Origin: Sulfitobacter mediterraneus
GTDB lineage: Bacteria; Pseudomonadota; Alphaproteobacteria; Rhodobacterales; Rhodobacteraceae
NCBI RefSeq assembly: GCF_003054325.1
Contig: NZ_QBKU01000003.1
Coordinates: forward strand, 186,001-250,000
Length of the DNA stretch: 64,000 nt
Direction of reading: 5' to 3'
The notes beneath the pieces were generated by a model, which worked only from the letters and a program-made list of their open reading frames with translations, was not told the origin of the DNA and searched no databases. A program made the position numbers and the translations under genes. Positions 45,142 to 53,895 of this stretch are shown piece by piece; position 1 is the stretch's first letter, and each line of letters starts with the position of its first letter.

Positions 45142-45197
45142 TTGCAAAAAGCCATGTAAAAGAGGCAAGATTTCAAAATGGTTTTGCAATTTTGCAA
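45142..45197. promoter_or_regulatory. mmsA / lysR divergent promoter region with TTGCAA motifs
   Basis: Within 116 bp between divergent starts there are three TTGCAA palindromes (45142, 45184, 45192). The last two are spaced by TT and overlap a CAAAA-TGG-TTTTG inverted repeat (45174-45186). A good candidate binding region for the LysR protein. Confidence 0.55.
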
Positions 45198-45223
45198 GAC
45201 GAAGTCTGGGAAAGGCCGCTGCA

Positions 45224-46117
45224 ATGCAAAACTGGGATGACCTGCGGCTGTTTCTGGCTGTCGCACGCGAACAAAGCCTGTCTGGTGCGGGCAAACAACT
45301 GCGGCTTGATCCGGCAACGCTGGGGCGGCGGGTCGCGCGGCTTGAAAAGGATCTGCAAGCTGCGTTGTTTGTGAAATCCCCGCAGGGCTATGCGCTGACC
45401 GAAGCGGGCGGCCAGTTGATGGAGCGGGCCGAGGCGGCAGAGCAAGCCATGCGCGTGGCCCGCGCCGGTGTGTCCGCACCGAGCGACCGGTTGAGCGGAC
45501 AAATTCGGATTGGTGCGCCCGACGGCTGTGCCAATTTCCTGTTGCCGCAGGTCTGCGCGGGGATCGTCGCCGAAAACCCCGGTCTGGATATTCAAATCGT
45601 GGCTTTGCCGCGGGTGTTCAACCTGTCGCGCCGAGAGGCAGACATGGCCATCGGGGTCAGCGCCCCGACTGCCGGGCGGCTGGTTGTGCAAAAAATCACC
45701 GATTATCACCTGCATCTGGCGGCCTCCGCCCAGTATTTGCAGGCCCATCCCAAGATCATCCAACAAGCGGATCTGCAATCGCATCGGTTGGTGGGCTATA
45801 TCCCTGACATGATTTTTGACCGCGAGCTGGATTACCTTGGCGACTTGGGCGAGGCGCGTGTGCCTTTGGCGTCCAACTCCGTGTCCGTGCAGGTGCATAT
45901 GATCCAGCAGGGCGGCGGCGTTGGGGTGGTGCATGATTTCTCGCTGCCTTTTGCGCCGGGGGTTCAGAAGATCCTTGAACATGAGGTCAGCCTGACGCGG
46001 TCCTTTTACCTGATCCGCCACGCGGATGATCAACGTAACCTGAGATTGAGCCGCTTTGCCGATCAATTGATCACTGCCCTGCGCTCTGAGGTCGCAGCGC
46101 TTGAGGCAAAAGCTTGA
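45224..46117 (+). CDS. LysR-family transcriptional regulator
   Basis: A 297-residue LysR regulator. The N-terminal winged helix covers 1-62 (LRLFLAVAREQSLSGAGKQL and DPATLGRRVARLEKDLQAAL). The effector domain is about 90-297 (GQIRIGAPDGCANFLLPQVC). It diverges from mmsA with a 116-bp spacer holding TTGCAA motifs, so it most likely controls the valine catabolic genes in response to a pathway intermediate. The effector is not known. A CBS-domain gene follows. Confidence 0.9.
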   Translation: MQNWDDLRLFLAVAREQSLSGAGKQLRLDPATLGRRVARLEKDLQAALFVKSPQGYALTEAGGQLMERAEAAEQAMRVARAGVSAPSDRLSGQIRIGAPDGCANFLLPQVCAGIVAENPGLDIQIVALPRVFNLSRREADMAIGVSAPTAGRLVVQKITDYHLHLAASAQYLQAHPKIIQQADLQSHRLVGYIPDMIFDRELDYLGDLGEARVPLASNSVSVQVHMIQQGGGVGVVHDFSLPFAPGVQKILEHEVSLTRSFYLIRHADDQRNLRLSRFADQLITALRSEVAALEAKA

Positions 46118-46175
46118 CTCAATTGCCCAATCTGGTGACGCTGGGGGCAGGGATGAATTAATTGGAGGTCCTGCC

Positions 46176-46610
46176 ATGCTGGTGTCACAAATTCTCAAGA
46201 CCAAACCTGACGATGCGGTGGTGACGTCCCCCCCAAGTTTATTGATCTCCGAAGCGGCCAAGATCCTGTCCGAAAAACGCATCGGTACATTGGTGATCTC
46301 CAAGGATGGAAAATCCCCTGATGGCATCTTGTCAGAACGTGACATCGTGCGCGAGCTGGGCAAATCCGGCAGTGGTTGCCTGACCCTGACCGTGGACAAG
46401 TTGATGACCTCCAAGCTGGTCACCTGTTCGCGCGATGATCGCGCCGATGAGGTTCTGCAAAAAATGACCGAAGGGCGGTTCCGCCACATGCCGGTGCTTG
46501 AAGACGGCAATCTGGTTGGCTTGATCTCGCTTGGCGATGTGGTCAAGGCGCGACTGATGGAACTGTCGATGGAAAAAGACGCCCTGCAAGGGATGATCAT
46601 GGGGCATTAA
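46176..46610 (+). CDS. CBS-domain protein
   Basis: A 144-residue protein made of a CBS pair. CBS1 covers about 15-65 (SEAAKILSEKRIGTLVISKD, GILSERDIVRELGKSG). CBS2 covers about 75-135 (LMTSKLVTCSRDDRADEV, RFRHMPVLEDGNLVGLISLGD). Such small proteins bind adenine nucleotides and regulate other enzymes. GGAGGT precedes ATG 46176; the longer open frame from 46101 overlaps the LysR end. Same strand as coaD, 66 nt apart. Confidence 0.9.
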   Translation: MLVSQILKTKPDDAVVTSPPSLLISEAAKILSEKRIGTLVISKDGKSPDGILSERDIVRELGKSGSGCLTLTVDKLMTSKLVTCSRDDRADEVLQKMTEGRFRHMPVLEDGNLVGLISLGDVVKARLMELSMEKDALQGMIMGH

Positions 46611-46625
46611 GCCGCTTGCGCCTTT

Positions 46626-46648
46626 GGGCAAGCCATGTTTGCTTGCCC
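46626..46648 (+). terminator. Hairpin between CBS gene and coaD
   Basis: GGGCAAGC / GCTTGCCC perfect 8-bp stem with a CATGTTT loop, 16 nt after the CBS stop. No T-run follows; partial termination or mRNA protection is possible. Confidence 0.4.
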
Positions 46649-46676
46649 GCCAAAGATTCTAACTGAGGACCACCTC

Positions 46677-47177
46677 ATGCGCGTTGGCCTGTATCCCGGC
46701 ACTTTCGATCCCATCACATTGGGGCATATTGATATTATTCGCCGCGCGACGACGTTGGTGGACAAGCTGGTGATCGGGGTTGCGATCAACCGCGACAAGG
46801 GGCCGCTGTTCAGTCTGGAAAAGCGTGTCGAGATGATCGAGGCCGAATGCGCCGAACTGAGCCGCCAAACCGGGGTTGAGATTGTCGCCCATCCGTTTGA
46901 GAACCTGCTGATTGATTGCGCCCGCGATGTAGGCGCCCAGATGATCGTGCGCGGTCTGCGGGCGGTGGCAGATTTTGAGTATGAATATCAGATGGTTGGC
47001 ATGAACCGCCAGCTTGATAACTCCATCGAGACCGTGTTCCTGATGGCCGAAGCGCAGCATCAGGCGATTGCCAGCAAGCTGGTCAAAGAGATCGCCCGCC
47101 TAGGCGGTGACGTCAGTAAATTTGTCACCCCAAGCGTGAACGAAGACCTGTTGGCAAAGTTCCCGCGCAAGGGTTAA
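46677..47177 (+). CDS. coaD: Phosphopantetheine adenylyltransferase
   Basis: CoaD makes dephospho-CoA from 4'-phosphopantetheine and ATP. The 166-residue protein has the nucleotidyl-transferase TxGH motif in GTFDPITLGHIDII (about 8-21). RGLRAVADFEYEYQM (about 90-104), DNSIETVFLM and the C-terminal substrate loop SKLVKEIARLGGDVSKFV are also present. ATG 46677 has GAGGA upstream; the frame from 46635 starts in the hairpin and is rejected. It is convergent with gap1. Confidence 0.95.
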   Translation: MRVGLYPGTFDPITLGHIDIIRRATTLVDKLVIGVAINRDKGPLFSLEKRVEMIEAECAELSRQTGVEIVAHPFENLLIDCARDVGAQMIVRGLRAVADFEYEYQMVGMNRQLDNSIETVFLMAEAQHQAIASKLVKEIARLGGDVSKFVTPSVNEDLLAKFPRKG

Positions 47178-47222
47178 CCGCCCCGGTACAGGGGGGCGGC
47201 GCGGTATGTTGAGAGACTGGGC

Positions 47223-48224
47223 CTACAGATAGCCCGCCATGACGCCAGCGGTGTCCAGCATCCGGTTCGAGAATGCCCATTCGTTGTCATACCACGCCAG
47301 AACCCGCAGCAAATTGCCCTGCTGTACGGAAGTCTGATCGCTGGCAAAAATCGTGCTGCGCGGATCGTGGTTGAAATCAATCGACACCAATTTGCGGTCA
47401 GTGACACCCATCACACCGGCCAATGGCCCATCTGCGGCGGCCTGCATCGCGGCGTTCACCTCTTGGGCGGTCACATCCTTGTTGAGTTCCACCACCAGAT
47501 CCACGCAAGACACATTCGGCGTCGGCACGCGGATTGCGGTGCCGGTGATCAACCCATCCAGATGCGGCAGAACCACGCCCAACGTCTCGGCCGCGCCTGT
47601 TGTCGTCGGGATCATCGACAGCGCGGCAGCACGGGCGCGATAAAGGTCTTTGTGATCGCGGTCATGCACCGGCTGGGTGCCGGTATAGCTGTGAACGGTG
47701 GTCATATGACCACGCTGAATACCAAAGGCTTCGTGCAGGGCATGGGCCAACGGCGCCAAACAATTGGTGGTGCAGGAGGCATTGCTGATCACCGCCTCAG
47801 AGCCATCAATAAGACCGTGGTTTACCCCGTAAACGATTGTTTTTATGCCACCTTTTCCGGGGGCGGAAATCAACACCCGCTTTGATCCGTTCTTGAGATG
47901 CAGCCCGGCCTTTTCCGGCGTGCGGAAATGTCCGGTGCATTCCAGCACAATATCCACATCCTCCCAGGGCAGTTGATCCGGCGCCCGTTCCGCCGTGACC
48001 CGGATCGGCCCGCGCCCCACATCCAGCGTGTTTTCGCCAAGGGTCACGGGGCGGCCATAGCGGCCATGCACGGAATCAAATTCAAACAGATGCGCGTTGG
48101 TTTCCAGCGGGGCCAGATCATTGATCGCCACCACCTCAAACATATCATCGCCGCGGTCCATAATCGCCCGCAGCACATTGCGCCCGATGCGGCCAAAGCC
48201 GTTGATCGCCAGTTTCACAGTCAT
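47223..48224 (-). CDS. gap: Glyceraldehyde-3-phosphate dehydrogenase 1 (NAD type)
   Basis: A 333-residue GAPDH with the Rossmann GFGRIGRNVLRA and the catalytic cysteine in SNASCTTNCLAP (about 152). Residue 36 after the second strand is Asp (AINDLAPLETN), the classic determinant for NAD over NADP. The loop that contacts NAD reads HDRDHKDLYRA. It is expected to serve glycolysis. The neighbouring paralogue differs at both places, so the two copies are probably not redundant. Confidence 0.95.
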   Translation of the reverse strand: MTVKLAINGFGRIGRNVLRAIMDRGDDMFEVVAINDLAPLETNAHLFEFDSVHGRYGRPVTLGENTLDVGRGPIRVTAERAPDQLPWEDVDIVLECTGHFRTPEKAGLHLKNGSKRVLISAPGKGGIKTIVYGVNHGLIDGSEAVISNASCTTNCLAPLAHALHEAFGIQRGHMTTVHSYTGTQPVHDRDHKDLYRARAAALSMIPTTTGAAETLGVVLPHLDGLITGTAIRVPTPNVSCVDLVVELNKDVTAQEVNAAMQAAADGPLAGVMGVTDRKLVSIDFNHDPRSTIFASDQTSVQQGNLLRVLAWYDNEWAFSNRMLDTAGVMAGYL

Positions 48225-48348
48225 GGCATCACCTTTTGATCAAATTATCTGTGCTGAAAATGCGCTCTTGCGGCGCAGTGTCAACGCCTTGAGAGGGATT
48301 AAAAAGTACCGATACAATGTTCTGCGATGCAGCAATCGCAGCAGGGCG

Positions 48349-48492
48349 TCAGCGCCAGAAGGCGATCCATTCAATCAGTTCTGTGAATTTTTTGGCAAGG
48401 AAAACAACATGCTCAGTGCCAAACAGGATCATATCAATCACCAAAGCGGCGATCAGCAATGACCCCAGAATAATGGCAAGGCGGTTTGTCAC
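48349..48492 (-). CDS. 47-residue conserved small membrane protein
   Basis: A GTG-started 47-codon gene between the two gap genes, not a shadow of either. The translated protein starts MTNRLAIILGSLLIAALVI, giving one transmembrane helix (about 5-24), and ends in an aromatic amphipathic tail (FTELIEWIAFWR). GGACGA lies upstream. I recall similar small proteins with a GTEHxxFLxKK core beside gap in Rhodobacterales, but cannot check. Function unknown; a membrane-linked role is only suggested by its shape. Confidence 0.65.
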   Translation of the reverse strand: MTNRLAIILGSLLIAALVIDMILFGTEHVVFLAKKFTELIEWIAFWR

Positions 48493-48552
48493 GTCTTATT
48501 CGTCCAAATGATGCGCCCCCGATATGACAGGGGCACATCATGGATGCAAGGA

Positions 48553-49554
48553 TCAGCCCAACTGGCCCATCGCAACAGCCACATCGGCCATGCGCACTGA
48601 AAATGCCCATTCGTTGTCATACCAGCCCAACACACGCACGGTGCGATCGGCCACAACGATGGTCTGATCCGGCGCAAAGATGCAGGATTCTTCGGTGTGG
48701 TTAAAGTCGATGCTGACTTTCTGTTCCGGGTCATAGCCCAGCACACCCTTCATATGGCCCTCTGCAGCGGCCTTGGCGGCGGCGTTGACCTCTTCGACAG
48801 TCACATCGCGCGAGGCGGTGAAGGTCAGGTCAACCGCGCTGACGTTTGGTGTGGGGACGCGCATCGCGGTGCCGTCCAGCTTGCCTTTGAGGGCAGGCAA
48901 AACCTCACCCAGCGCCTTGGCGGCACCGGTGGACGTGGGGATCAGCGCCATCGCCGCGGCGCGGGCGCGGTAAAGGTCGGAATGGCGACGGTCCAGCGTC
49001 GGCTGGTCGCCGGTGTAGCTGTGGATCGTGGTCATCAGGCCACTTTCGATGCCGATTGCCTCATGCATCACCTTGGCCAAGGGCGCGAGGCAATTGGTGG
49101 TGCAAGACCCGTTGGAAATCATCCGGTCCGAGGCTTGCAGCGCATCATGGTTCACGCCGTAAACCACGGTACGGTCTACATTTTTGCCCGGCGCAGACAG
49201 CAGAACCCGTTTGGCACCCTGTTCCAGATGCACACCGGCCTTGTTGCCGTCGTTGAACTTGCCGGTGCATTCCAGAACCACGTCACAGCCGGACCAGTCG
49301 AGTTCTTCGAGGTTATAGGTCGACATCACTTCGATGTCGTTGCGGCCCAGATTGATATAGCCGTCATCAACTGTGATCTCGCCCGGAAAGCGGCCATGTA
49401 CGGAATCATACTTGATCAGATGTGCCGCAGTGGAGAGTGGCCCGGTGGCGTTGATTTTGACCACTTCGATATCTTCACGCGCGGAGGCAGAGATATGGCT
49501 TAGCGTGCAACGGCCAATCCGGCCAAATCCGTTAATACCAACTTTGATGGTCAT
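48553..49554 (-). CDS. gap: Glyceraldehyde-3-phosphate dehydrogenase 2 (probably NADP type)
   Basis: A second 333-residue GAPDH. The catalytic cysteine is in SNGSCTTNCLAP. At residue 36, where gap1 has Asp, this protein has Ala (KINATGPLSTA). In the loop where gap1 has Arg-Asp before His, it has Arg-Arg (DRRHSDLYRA). Loss of the acidic residue and gain of positive charge are the known signs of NADP use, so this copy probably serves gluconeogenesis or the Calvin direction (GapB-like). It is divergent from DUF808, with 12-bp direct repeats between them. Confidence 0.93.
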   Translation of the reverse strand: MTIKVGINGFGRIGRCTLSHISASAREDIEVVKINATGPLSTAAHLIKYDSVHGRFPGEITVDDGYINLGRNDIEVMSTYNLEELDWSGCDVVLECTGKFNDGNKAGVHLEQGAKRVLLSAPGKNVDRTVVYGVNHDALQASDRMISNGSCTTNCLAPLAKVMHEAIGIESGLMTTIHSYTGDQPTLDRRHSDLYRARAAAMALIPTSTGAAKALGEVLPALKGKLDGTAMRVPTPNVSAVDLTFTASRDVTVEEVNAAAKAAAEGHMKGVLGYDPEQKVSIDFNHTEESCIFAPDQTIVVADRTVRVLGWYDNEWAFSVRMADVAVAMGQLG

Positions 49555-49640
49555 GGCGGCAATCCTTTATGGGGGCTTTGGGCGCTCTATATCTGGGGCT
49601 TGCCCAAAGGTTAAAGGGGCAATTCGGCCTGATAAGGGAC

Positions 49641-49671
49641 TGTTAGCGATAAACTTTTGTGTTAGCGATAA
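49641..49671. promoter_or_regulatory. Direct repeats TGTTAGCGATAA upstream of gap2
   Basis: Two exact 12-bp copies at 49641-49652 and 49660-49671, 19 nt apart, between gap2 and the DUF808 gene. Each is a half-degenerate palindrome (GTTA-GCGA-TAAC). It resembles the LacI-type consensus TGTTA-N-CG-N-TAACA that I recall for CceR of Rhodobacter, a central-carbon regulator. Confidence 0.6.
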
Positions 49672-49735
49672 CCCAGAGGTTTTGCCGGGGGCGGTTTCCG
49701 CGCTAGCTTGGGCAGGTAACAAGAAGGATGGGGTT

Positions 49736-50710
49736 ATGAGTGGTCTGATTGCATTGCTGGACGATGTCGCAGCGATTGCCAAAGTGGCGGCATCGTCGGT
49801 GGATGATGTGATCGGGCAGGCGGCCAAAGCCGGGTCCAAGGCCGCAGGCGCAGTGATTGATGACGCTGCAGTGACGCCCAAATATGTGCACGGGTTCGAG
49901 GCCAGCCGCGAATTGCCGGTGATCTGGCGGATCACCAAGGGATCGTTGCGCAACAAATTGGTGTTCTTGCTGCCCATCGGCCTTGCCCTGTCAAACTTTG
50001 CCCCCTGGGCCATTCCGCCGCTGTTGATGTTGGGCGGGGCATACCTGTGCTTTGAAGGGGCGGAAAAGGTCGCCCATGCACTGGGGCTCAGCCACGGGCA
50101 CGAAGATTTCCCCGGTCATGACGTTATCCCCGATGATCCCGCCCATCTGGAAGAAGAAAAAGCCGCCGGGGCGATCAAGACCGATTTCATCCTTTCTGCC
50201 GAGATCATGACCATCGCCTTGGCCGCCATTCCGCCCAGCAATTTCTGGATGGAAGCCGCGACGTTGGCGGCGGTGGCTGTGATGATCACGGTTGCGGTTT
50301 ATGGCTCGGTTGCAGTGATCGTAAAGATGGATGATCTGGGTCTGCTGATGGCCAACAAGGGGCGGCTTGGGCTGACCCGGTCCATCGGGCGCGGGTTGGT
50401 CAAAGGGATGCCGGGTTTCCTCAAAGCGCTGACTGTGATTGGCACCGCCGCGATGCTTTGGGTGGGGGGATCGATCATCATCCACGGGCTTGAAGAGCTG
50501 GGCTTTGGCACGTTGGGCCACTGGGTGCATGACGCGGCCTATGCGATTGGGCACAGCGTGCCCGAACAGTTTGTCGGTATCGTTGAATGGGTGTCAAAGG
50601 CAGTGATGGACGGGGTGTTCGGTCTGGCGCTGGGGCTGATCCTGATCCCTATTGGGGAAAAGGTGATTACACCGCTTTGGCGTGGGATTTTTCACCGCCG
50701 CGCGGCGTAA
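49736..50710 (+). CDS. DUF808 (YedI-like) integral membrane protein
   Basis: A 324-residue DUF808 protein, related to E. coli YedI. The N-terminus SGLIALLDDVAAIAKVAAS SV is family-typical, followed by AGAVIDDAAVTPKYVHG (about 40-56) and about 6 hydrophobic helices from residue 75 on. The EDF-linker EKAAGAIKTDFILSAEIM (about 140-157) is also conserved. Function unknown. The start at 49736 begins the recognised family start with AAGGATGGGG upstream; the open extension to 49373 lies over gap2. Confidence 0.88.
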   Translation: MSGLIALLDDVAAIAKVAASSVDDVIGQAAKAGSKAAGAVIDDAAVTPKYVHGFEASRELPVIWRITKGSLRNKLVFLLPIGLALSNFAPWAIPPLLMLGGAYLCFEGAEKVAHALGLSHGHEDFPGHDVIPDDPAHLEEEKAAGAIKTDFILSAEIMTIALAAIPPSNFWMEAATLAAVAVMITVAVYGSVAVIVKMDDLGLLMANKGRLGLTRSIGRGLVKGMPGFLKALTVIGTAAMLWVGGSIIIHGLEELGFGTLGHWVHDAAYAIGHSVPEQFVGIVEWVSKAVMDGVFGLALGLILIPIGEKVITPLWRGIFHRRAA

Positions 50711-50882
50711 CCGCCCGCCGCTGGCTGCGCAGATAGGCCAGACATATCACAGATATCATCACCAGTTGGCCGACAAGAACGGCCAACCCAAACGCGCCCG
50801 CCGCAGAACCGCCGTTGGCCAGATGATAGATGCCGGACGTAAGGCCAGACATCATTGCAATCAAGAGATAAGCAATCGCCAC
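50667..50882 (-). CDS. Small unknown membrane protein overlapping DUF808 end
   Basis: A 71-residue protein with two hydrophobic helices (about 2-22 and 30-55) and a basic tail. It starts at GTG 50882, with AAAGGA 6 nt upstream; a longer reading from GTG 50957 is possible. Its last 44 nt overlap the converging DUF808 gene. No family recognised. The good ribosome binding site and membrane-like composition favour it as real, but the overlap means it needs expression evidence. Confidence 0.5.
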   Translation of the reverse strand: MAIAYLLIAMMSGLTSGIYHLANGGSAAGAFGLAVLVGQLVMISVICLAYLRSQRRAVTPRGGEKSHAKAV

Positions 50883-51049
50883 AGTTGTCCTTTCCCATCC
50901 GTTTTGCAGCCAGAATAAACCGATCCGGAATAACAACTCGTTAACACTTACTGCCACAACCCTAAGTTACACAGCGCACATTGCAACAGATTTGTGCCGC
51001 TGTGAAAGATTGCGCAGTTTCCTGCTGTCAAACCAGAGGAGACGGGCAA

Positions 51050-51082
51050 GAAAAAACCCCGCCTGATACAAATCAGACGGGG
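51050..51082 (-). terminator. Intrinsic terminator after tkt
   Basis: Minus-strand 11-bp stem (CCCCGTCTGAT / ATCAGGCGGGG, one G-T pair) with a TTGT loop and a TTTTTT tail, 28 nt past the transketolase stop. Confidence 0.92.
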
Positions 51083-51110
51083 CATTGATTTTACGTTTGT
51101 GTCTGGTGGC

Positions 51111-53126
51111 TTACAGCAGCGCCTTGGCCTTTTCGGCAACATTGGAAGCAGTGATGCCAAACTTTTCAAACAGCTCTTCTGCCGGGGCGGAGGCACCAAA
51201 ACGATCCATGCCGACAAAATCGGCCTTGCCGAATTTGCCGCGCTCACCCAGCAGCCACTGATCCCAGCCCTGACGCACACCGGCCTCAACGCCGACACGC
51301 ACCGCGCCGCCGGGCAGAACCCGCTTGCGGTAGGCTTCATCCTGCTCTGCGAACAGTTCCATACAGGGCATGGACACAACCCGCACGCCAATGCCTTCGG
51401 CTTGCAGAATGTCACGCGCTGCCATGGCAACCGACACTTCGGAACCGGATGCGATCAGGATCACCTGACGTTTGCCTTCTGCGTCGGCCAGAACATAGGC
51501 ACCTTTGGAGGACAGGTTGTTGTTCTTATGTTCGGTCCGAACGGTCGGCAGCCCCTGACGGGTCAGCGACAGAACCGATGGCGTTTCTTTTGAGGTCAGC
51601 GCGATTTCCCATGCCTCTGCCGTTTCCACGGTGTCCGCGGGGCGGAACACATAGGTGTTTGGTGTGGACCGGCTGATCGCGAGATGTTCGACCGGCTGGT
51701 GCGTTGGGCCATCCTCGCCCAGACCGATGCTGTCATGGGTCATCACAAACACTGTTGGCACCTTCATCAGGGCCGCAAGACGCATGGAGGGGCGCGCATA
51801 ATCGGTGAAACACATGAATGTGCCGCCATAGGGGCGCACACCGCCGTGCAGCGCCATGCCGTTCATCGCGGCCGCCATACCATGCTCGCGAATACCCCAA
51901 TAGACATAGCGCCCACCGCGGTTGTCCACGTCAAACACACCCAGATCGGCGGTTTTGGTGTTGTTGGAGCCTGTCAGATCAGCCGAGCCGCCCACGGTTT
52001 CGGGCAGGATCGGGTTCAGCACTTCCAGAACCTTTTCCGAAGAGGCGCGGGTGGCCAGTTTGGGCGCGGATTCTGACATCTGCTTTTTGAACGCCTTAAC
52101 CGTCGCGCTCAATTTCTTTGGCGCGTCGAATGCCAACGCACGGGTGAAGTTCTCGCGCTTGGCACGCGGCAGGGTCTCAAAACGGGCCTCCCATGCGGCG
52201 CGGTCTTCTGCGCCGCGCTTGCCGATCTCTTCCCACGCGGATTTCACATCGGCAGGGACTTCGAACGGGCCGGTGGTCCAGCCATATGCCTCTTTCGCGG
52301 CCGCCATCTGTGCGGGGTCGGTCAATGCGCCGTGACCTTTGGACGTGTCCTGCGCCGCGTGGCCAAGGGCGATATGGGTTTTGCAGGCGATCATGCTGGG
52401 CAGATCGGATTTGCGGGCTTCGGTCAGCGCGGCGTCAATCTCATCGGGGCTGTGCCCGTCGATCTCGATGGTGTGCCAGCCTGCGGCCTTGAAACGCGCA
52501 ACCTGGTCGGTGCTGTCAGACAGGGACACCGGGCCATCAATGGTGATGTTGTTGTTGTCCCACATCACGATCAGCTTGCTCAGTTTGTGACGACCCGCGA
52601 GGGTGATCGCCTCTTGGCTCACACCTTCCATCAGGCAGCCGTCACCGGCGATGACATAGGTGAAGTGATCCACAACCTTTTTGCCATAGCGGGCGCGTTG
52701 GATTTCTTCAGCCATGGCAAAGCCGACGGAGTTGGCGATGCCCTGACCCAGCGGTCCAGTGGTGGTTTCAATCGCATCCGCGAGGAAGTTCTCAGGGTGG
52801 CCAGCGGTGCGGGCGCCCATCTGGCGGAAGTTCTTGATTTCTTCGATCGGGAACTGCACGTCGCCTACAAGATGAAGCAGCGAATACACCAGCATCGAGC
52901 CATGACCCGCAGACAGGATAAACCGGTCACGATCAGGCCATGTCGGGTTGGCGGCATCAAACTTCAGGTGCTTTTCAAACAAGACGGTGGCGACATCGGC
53001 CATGCCCATGGGCATGCCGGAATGGCCGGAGTTTGCTTCGGCCACAGCATCCAGCGTCAGGGCGCGAATGGCGGTGGCTTTTGACCAATGGTCAGGGTTG
53101 GCGGTGCGCAGGGCGTTGAGATCCAA
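51111..53126 (-). CDS. tkt: Transketolase
   Basis: Thiamine-diphosphate enzyme moving two-carbon units in the pentose phosphate and Calvin pathways. At 671 residues it has the normal length. It shows the start [20 protein letters not shown], the cofactor motif [18 protein letters not shown] followed by DNN (about 155-187), and [30 protein letters not shown], containing the transketolase signature, and the C-terminal SGSEVSVAM are also present. ATG 53126; upstream is a 271-bp gap to the divergent coiled-coil gene in which I see no clear motif. Confidence 0.96.
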   Translation of the reverse strand: MDLNALRTANPDHWSKATAIRALTLDAVAEANSGHSGMPMGMADVATVLFEKHLKFDAANPTWPDRDRFILSAGHGSMLVYSLLHLVGDVQFPIEEIKNFRQMGARTAGHPENFLADAIETTTGPLGQGIANSVGFAMAEEIQRARYGKKVVDHFTYVIAGDGCLMEGVSQEAITLAGRHKLSKLIVMWDNNNITIDGPVSLSDSTDQVARFKAAGWHTIEIDGHSPDEIDAALTEARKSDLPSMIACKTHIALGHAAQDTSKGHGALTDPAQMAAAKEAYGWTTGPFEVPADVKSAWEEIGKRGAEDRAAWEARFETLPRAKRENFTRALAFDAPKKLSATVKAFKKQMSESAPKLATRASSEKVLEVLNPILPETVGGSADLTGSNNTKTADLGVFDVDNRGGRYVYWGIREHGMAAAMNGMALHGGVRPYGGTFMCFTDYARPSMRLAALMKVPTVFVMTHDSIGLGEDGPTHQPVEHLAISRSTPNTYVFRPADTVETAEAWEIALTSKETPSVLSLTRQGLPTVRTEHKNNNLSSKGAYVLADAEGKRQVILIASGSEVSVAMAARDILQAEGIGVRVVSMPCMELFAEQDEAYRKRVLPGGAVRVGVEAGVRQGWDQWLLGERGKFGKADFVGMDRFGASAPAEELFEKFGITASNVAEKAKALL

Positions 53127-53397
53127 AACGGGGCTTCCTTATCAGGCAATGGACGTGTTGCGCCCGTGCATACCAGCGATGGGGCAAAGTTCAAGCCAAA
53201 GCCAAGCGCAGAAGCGCATTCGGCGGGCAAGGTGGTTGAACTTCGCCGCTCAAGCTGCTGATCTGAAAGGGGGGCGCAATTGCCCGGCAGTTTGGGTAGG
53301 ATCAAGAAAATATGTCACACTGGGCGATTCGCGCGTGGATCGGCGGCCAATTGCGGGCCTGCCCCGGTGGAAGCAGATGAGGGGATGATAAACGGCT

Positions 53398-53895
53398 ATG
53401 AGCAATATTGAGGAACTACAGCGCCGGATTGCCACAGCGATGGACCGCGTTGCGCAGGGTGTCGAACAAATGGGCAATGCCGCACCGGCGCCTGATCCCG
53501 GGACCGCTCAGGCGCTTGAGGATGAACGCACGGCAAATGCCCAGCTGAGCGAACGCATTCGCACGCTTAAAACAAAATCCGAAACCGAAGCCGCCGCCCT
53601 GCACAGTCAAGTTGAGGAAAGCCGCTCACGGATTGCGTTGCTTGATATCGAGTTGCAGCGGGTGCGCCGCGCCAATCAGGAATTGACCAACGCCTGTGCT
53701 GCCCTGCGGGCGGCCAATTTCGAAGGGGTGGGCGATGCCCATCTGATCAACAAGGCAATGCTGGCAGAGCTTGAGGCGCTGCGGGCGGCCCGTGCGGCAG
53801 ATGTCGCGGAATCCTCTGCCATTCTTGCGGCGCTCACGCCGCTGGTGAACGGCGCGGCGGATGGCACAAACAACGAGGAGAACGCCGATGCCTGA
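53398..53895 (+). CDS. Coiled-coil protein upstream of zapA
   Basis: A 165-residue protein dominated by a long coiled coil (about 40-105: EDERTANAQLSERIRTLKTK, then EESRSRIALLDIELQRV). An N-terminal helix (SNIEELQRRIATAMDRV) and an acidic C-terminus complete it. No domain recognised. It overlaps zapA by 8 nt, so it is coupled to a Z-ring factor, and the two probably act together in division. It opens after a 271-bp intergenic stretch from tkt with no visible RNA or repeat. Confidence 0.75.
   Translation: MSNIEELQRRIATAMDRVAQGVEQMGNAAPAPDPGTAQALEDERTANAQLSERIRTLKTKSETEAAALHSQVEESRSRIALLDIELQRVRRANQELTNACAALRAANFEGVGDAHLINKAMLAELEALRAARAADVAESSAILAALTPLVNGAADGTNNEENADA

Noticed and set aside
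45108..45479. Upstream extension of mmsA
   Set aside because: It runs through the divergent promoter and the LysR gene, and adds Pro/Arg-rich sequence absent from MmsA proteins of 499 residues.
53127..53397. Possible 6S RNA near zapA
   Set aside because: In other bacteria ssrS is next to zapA, but this 271-bp stretch shows no long hairpin typical of 6S RNA, and zapA is followed directly by another gene.
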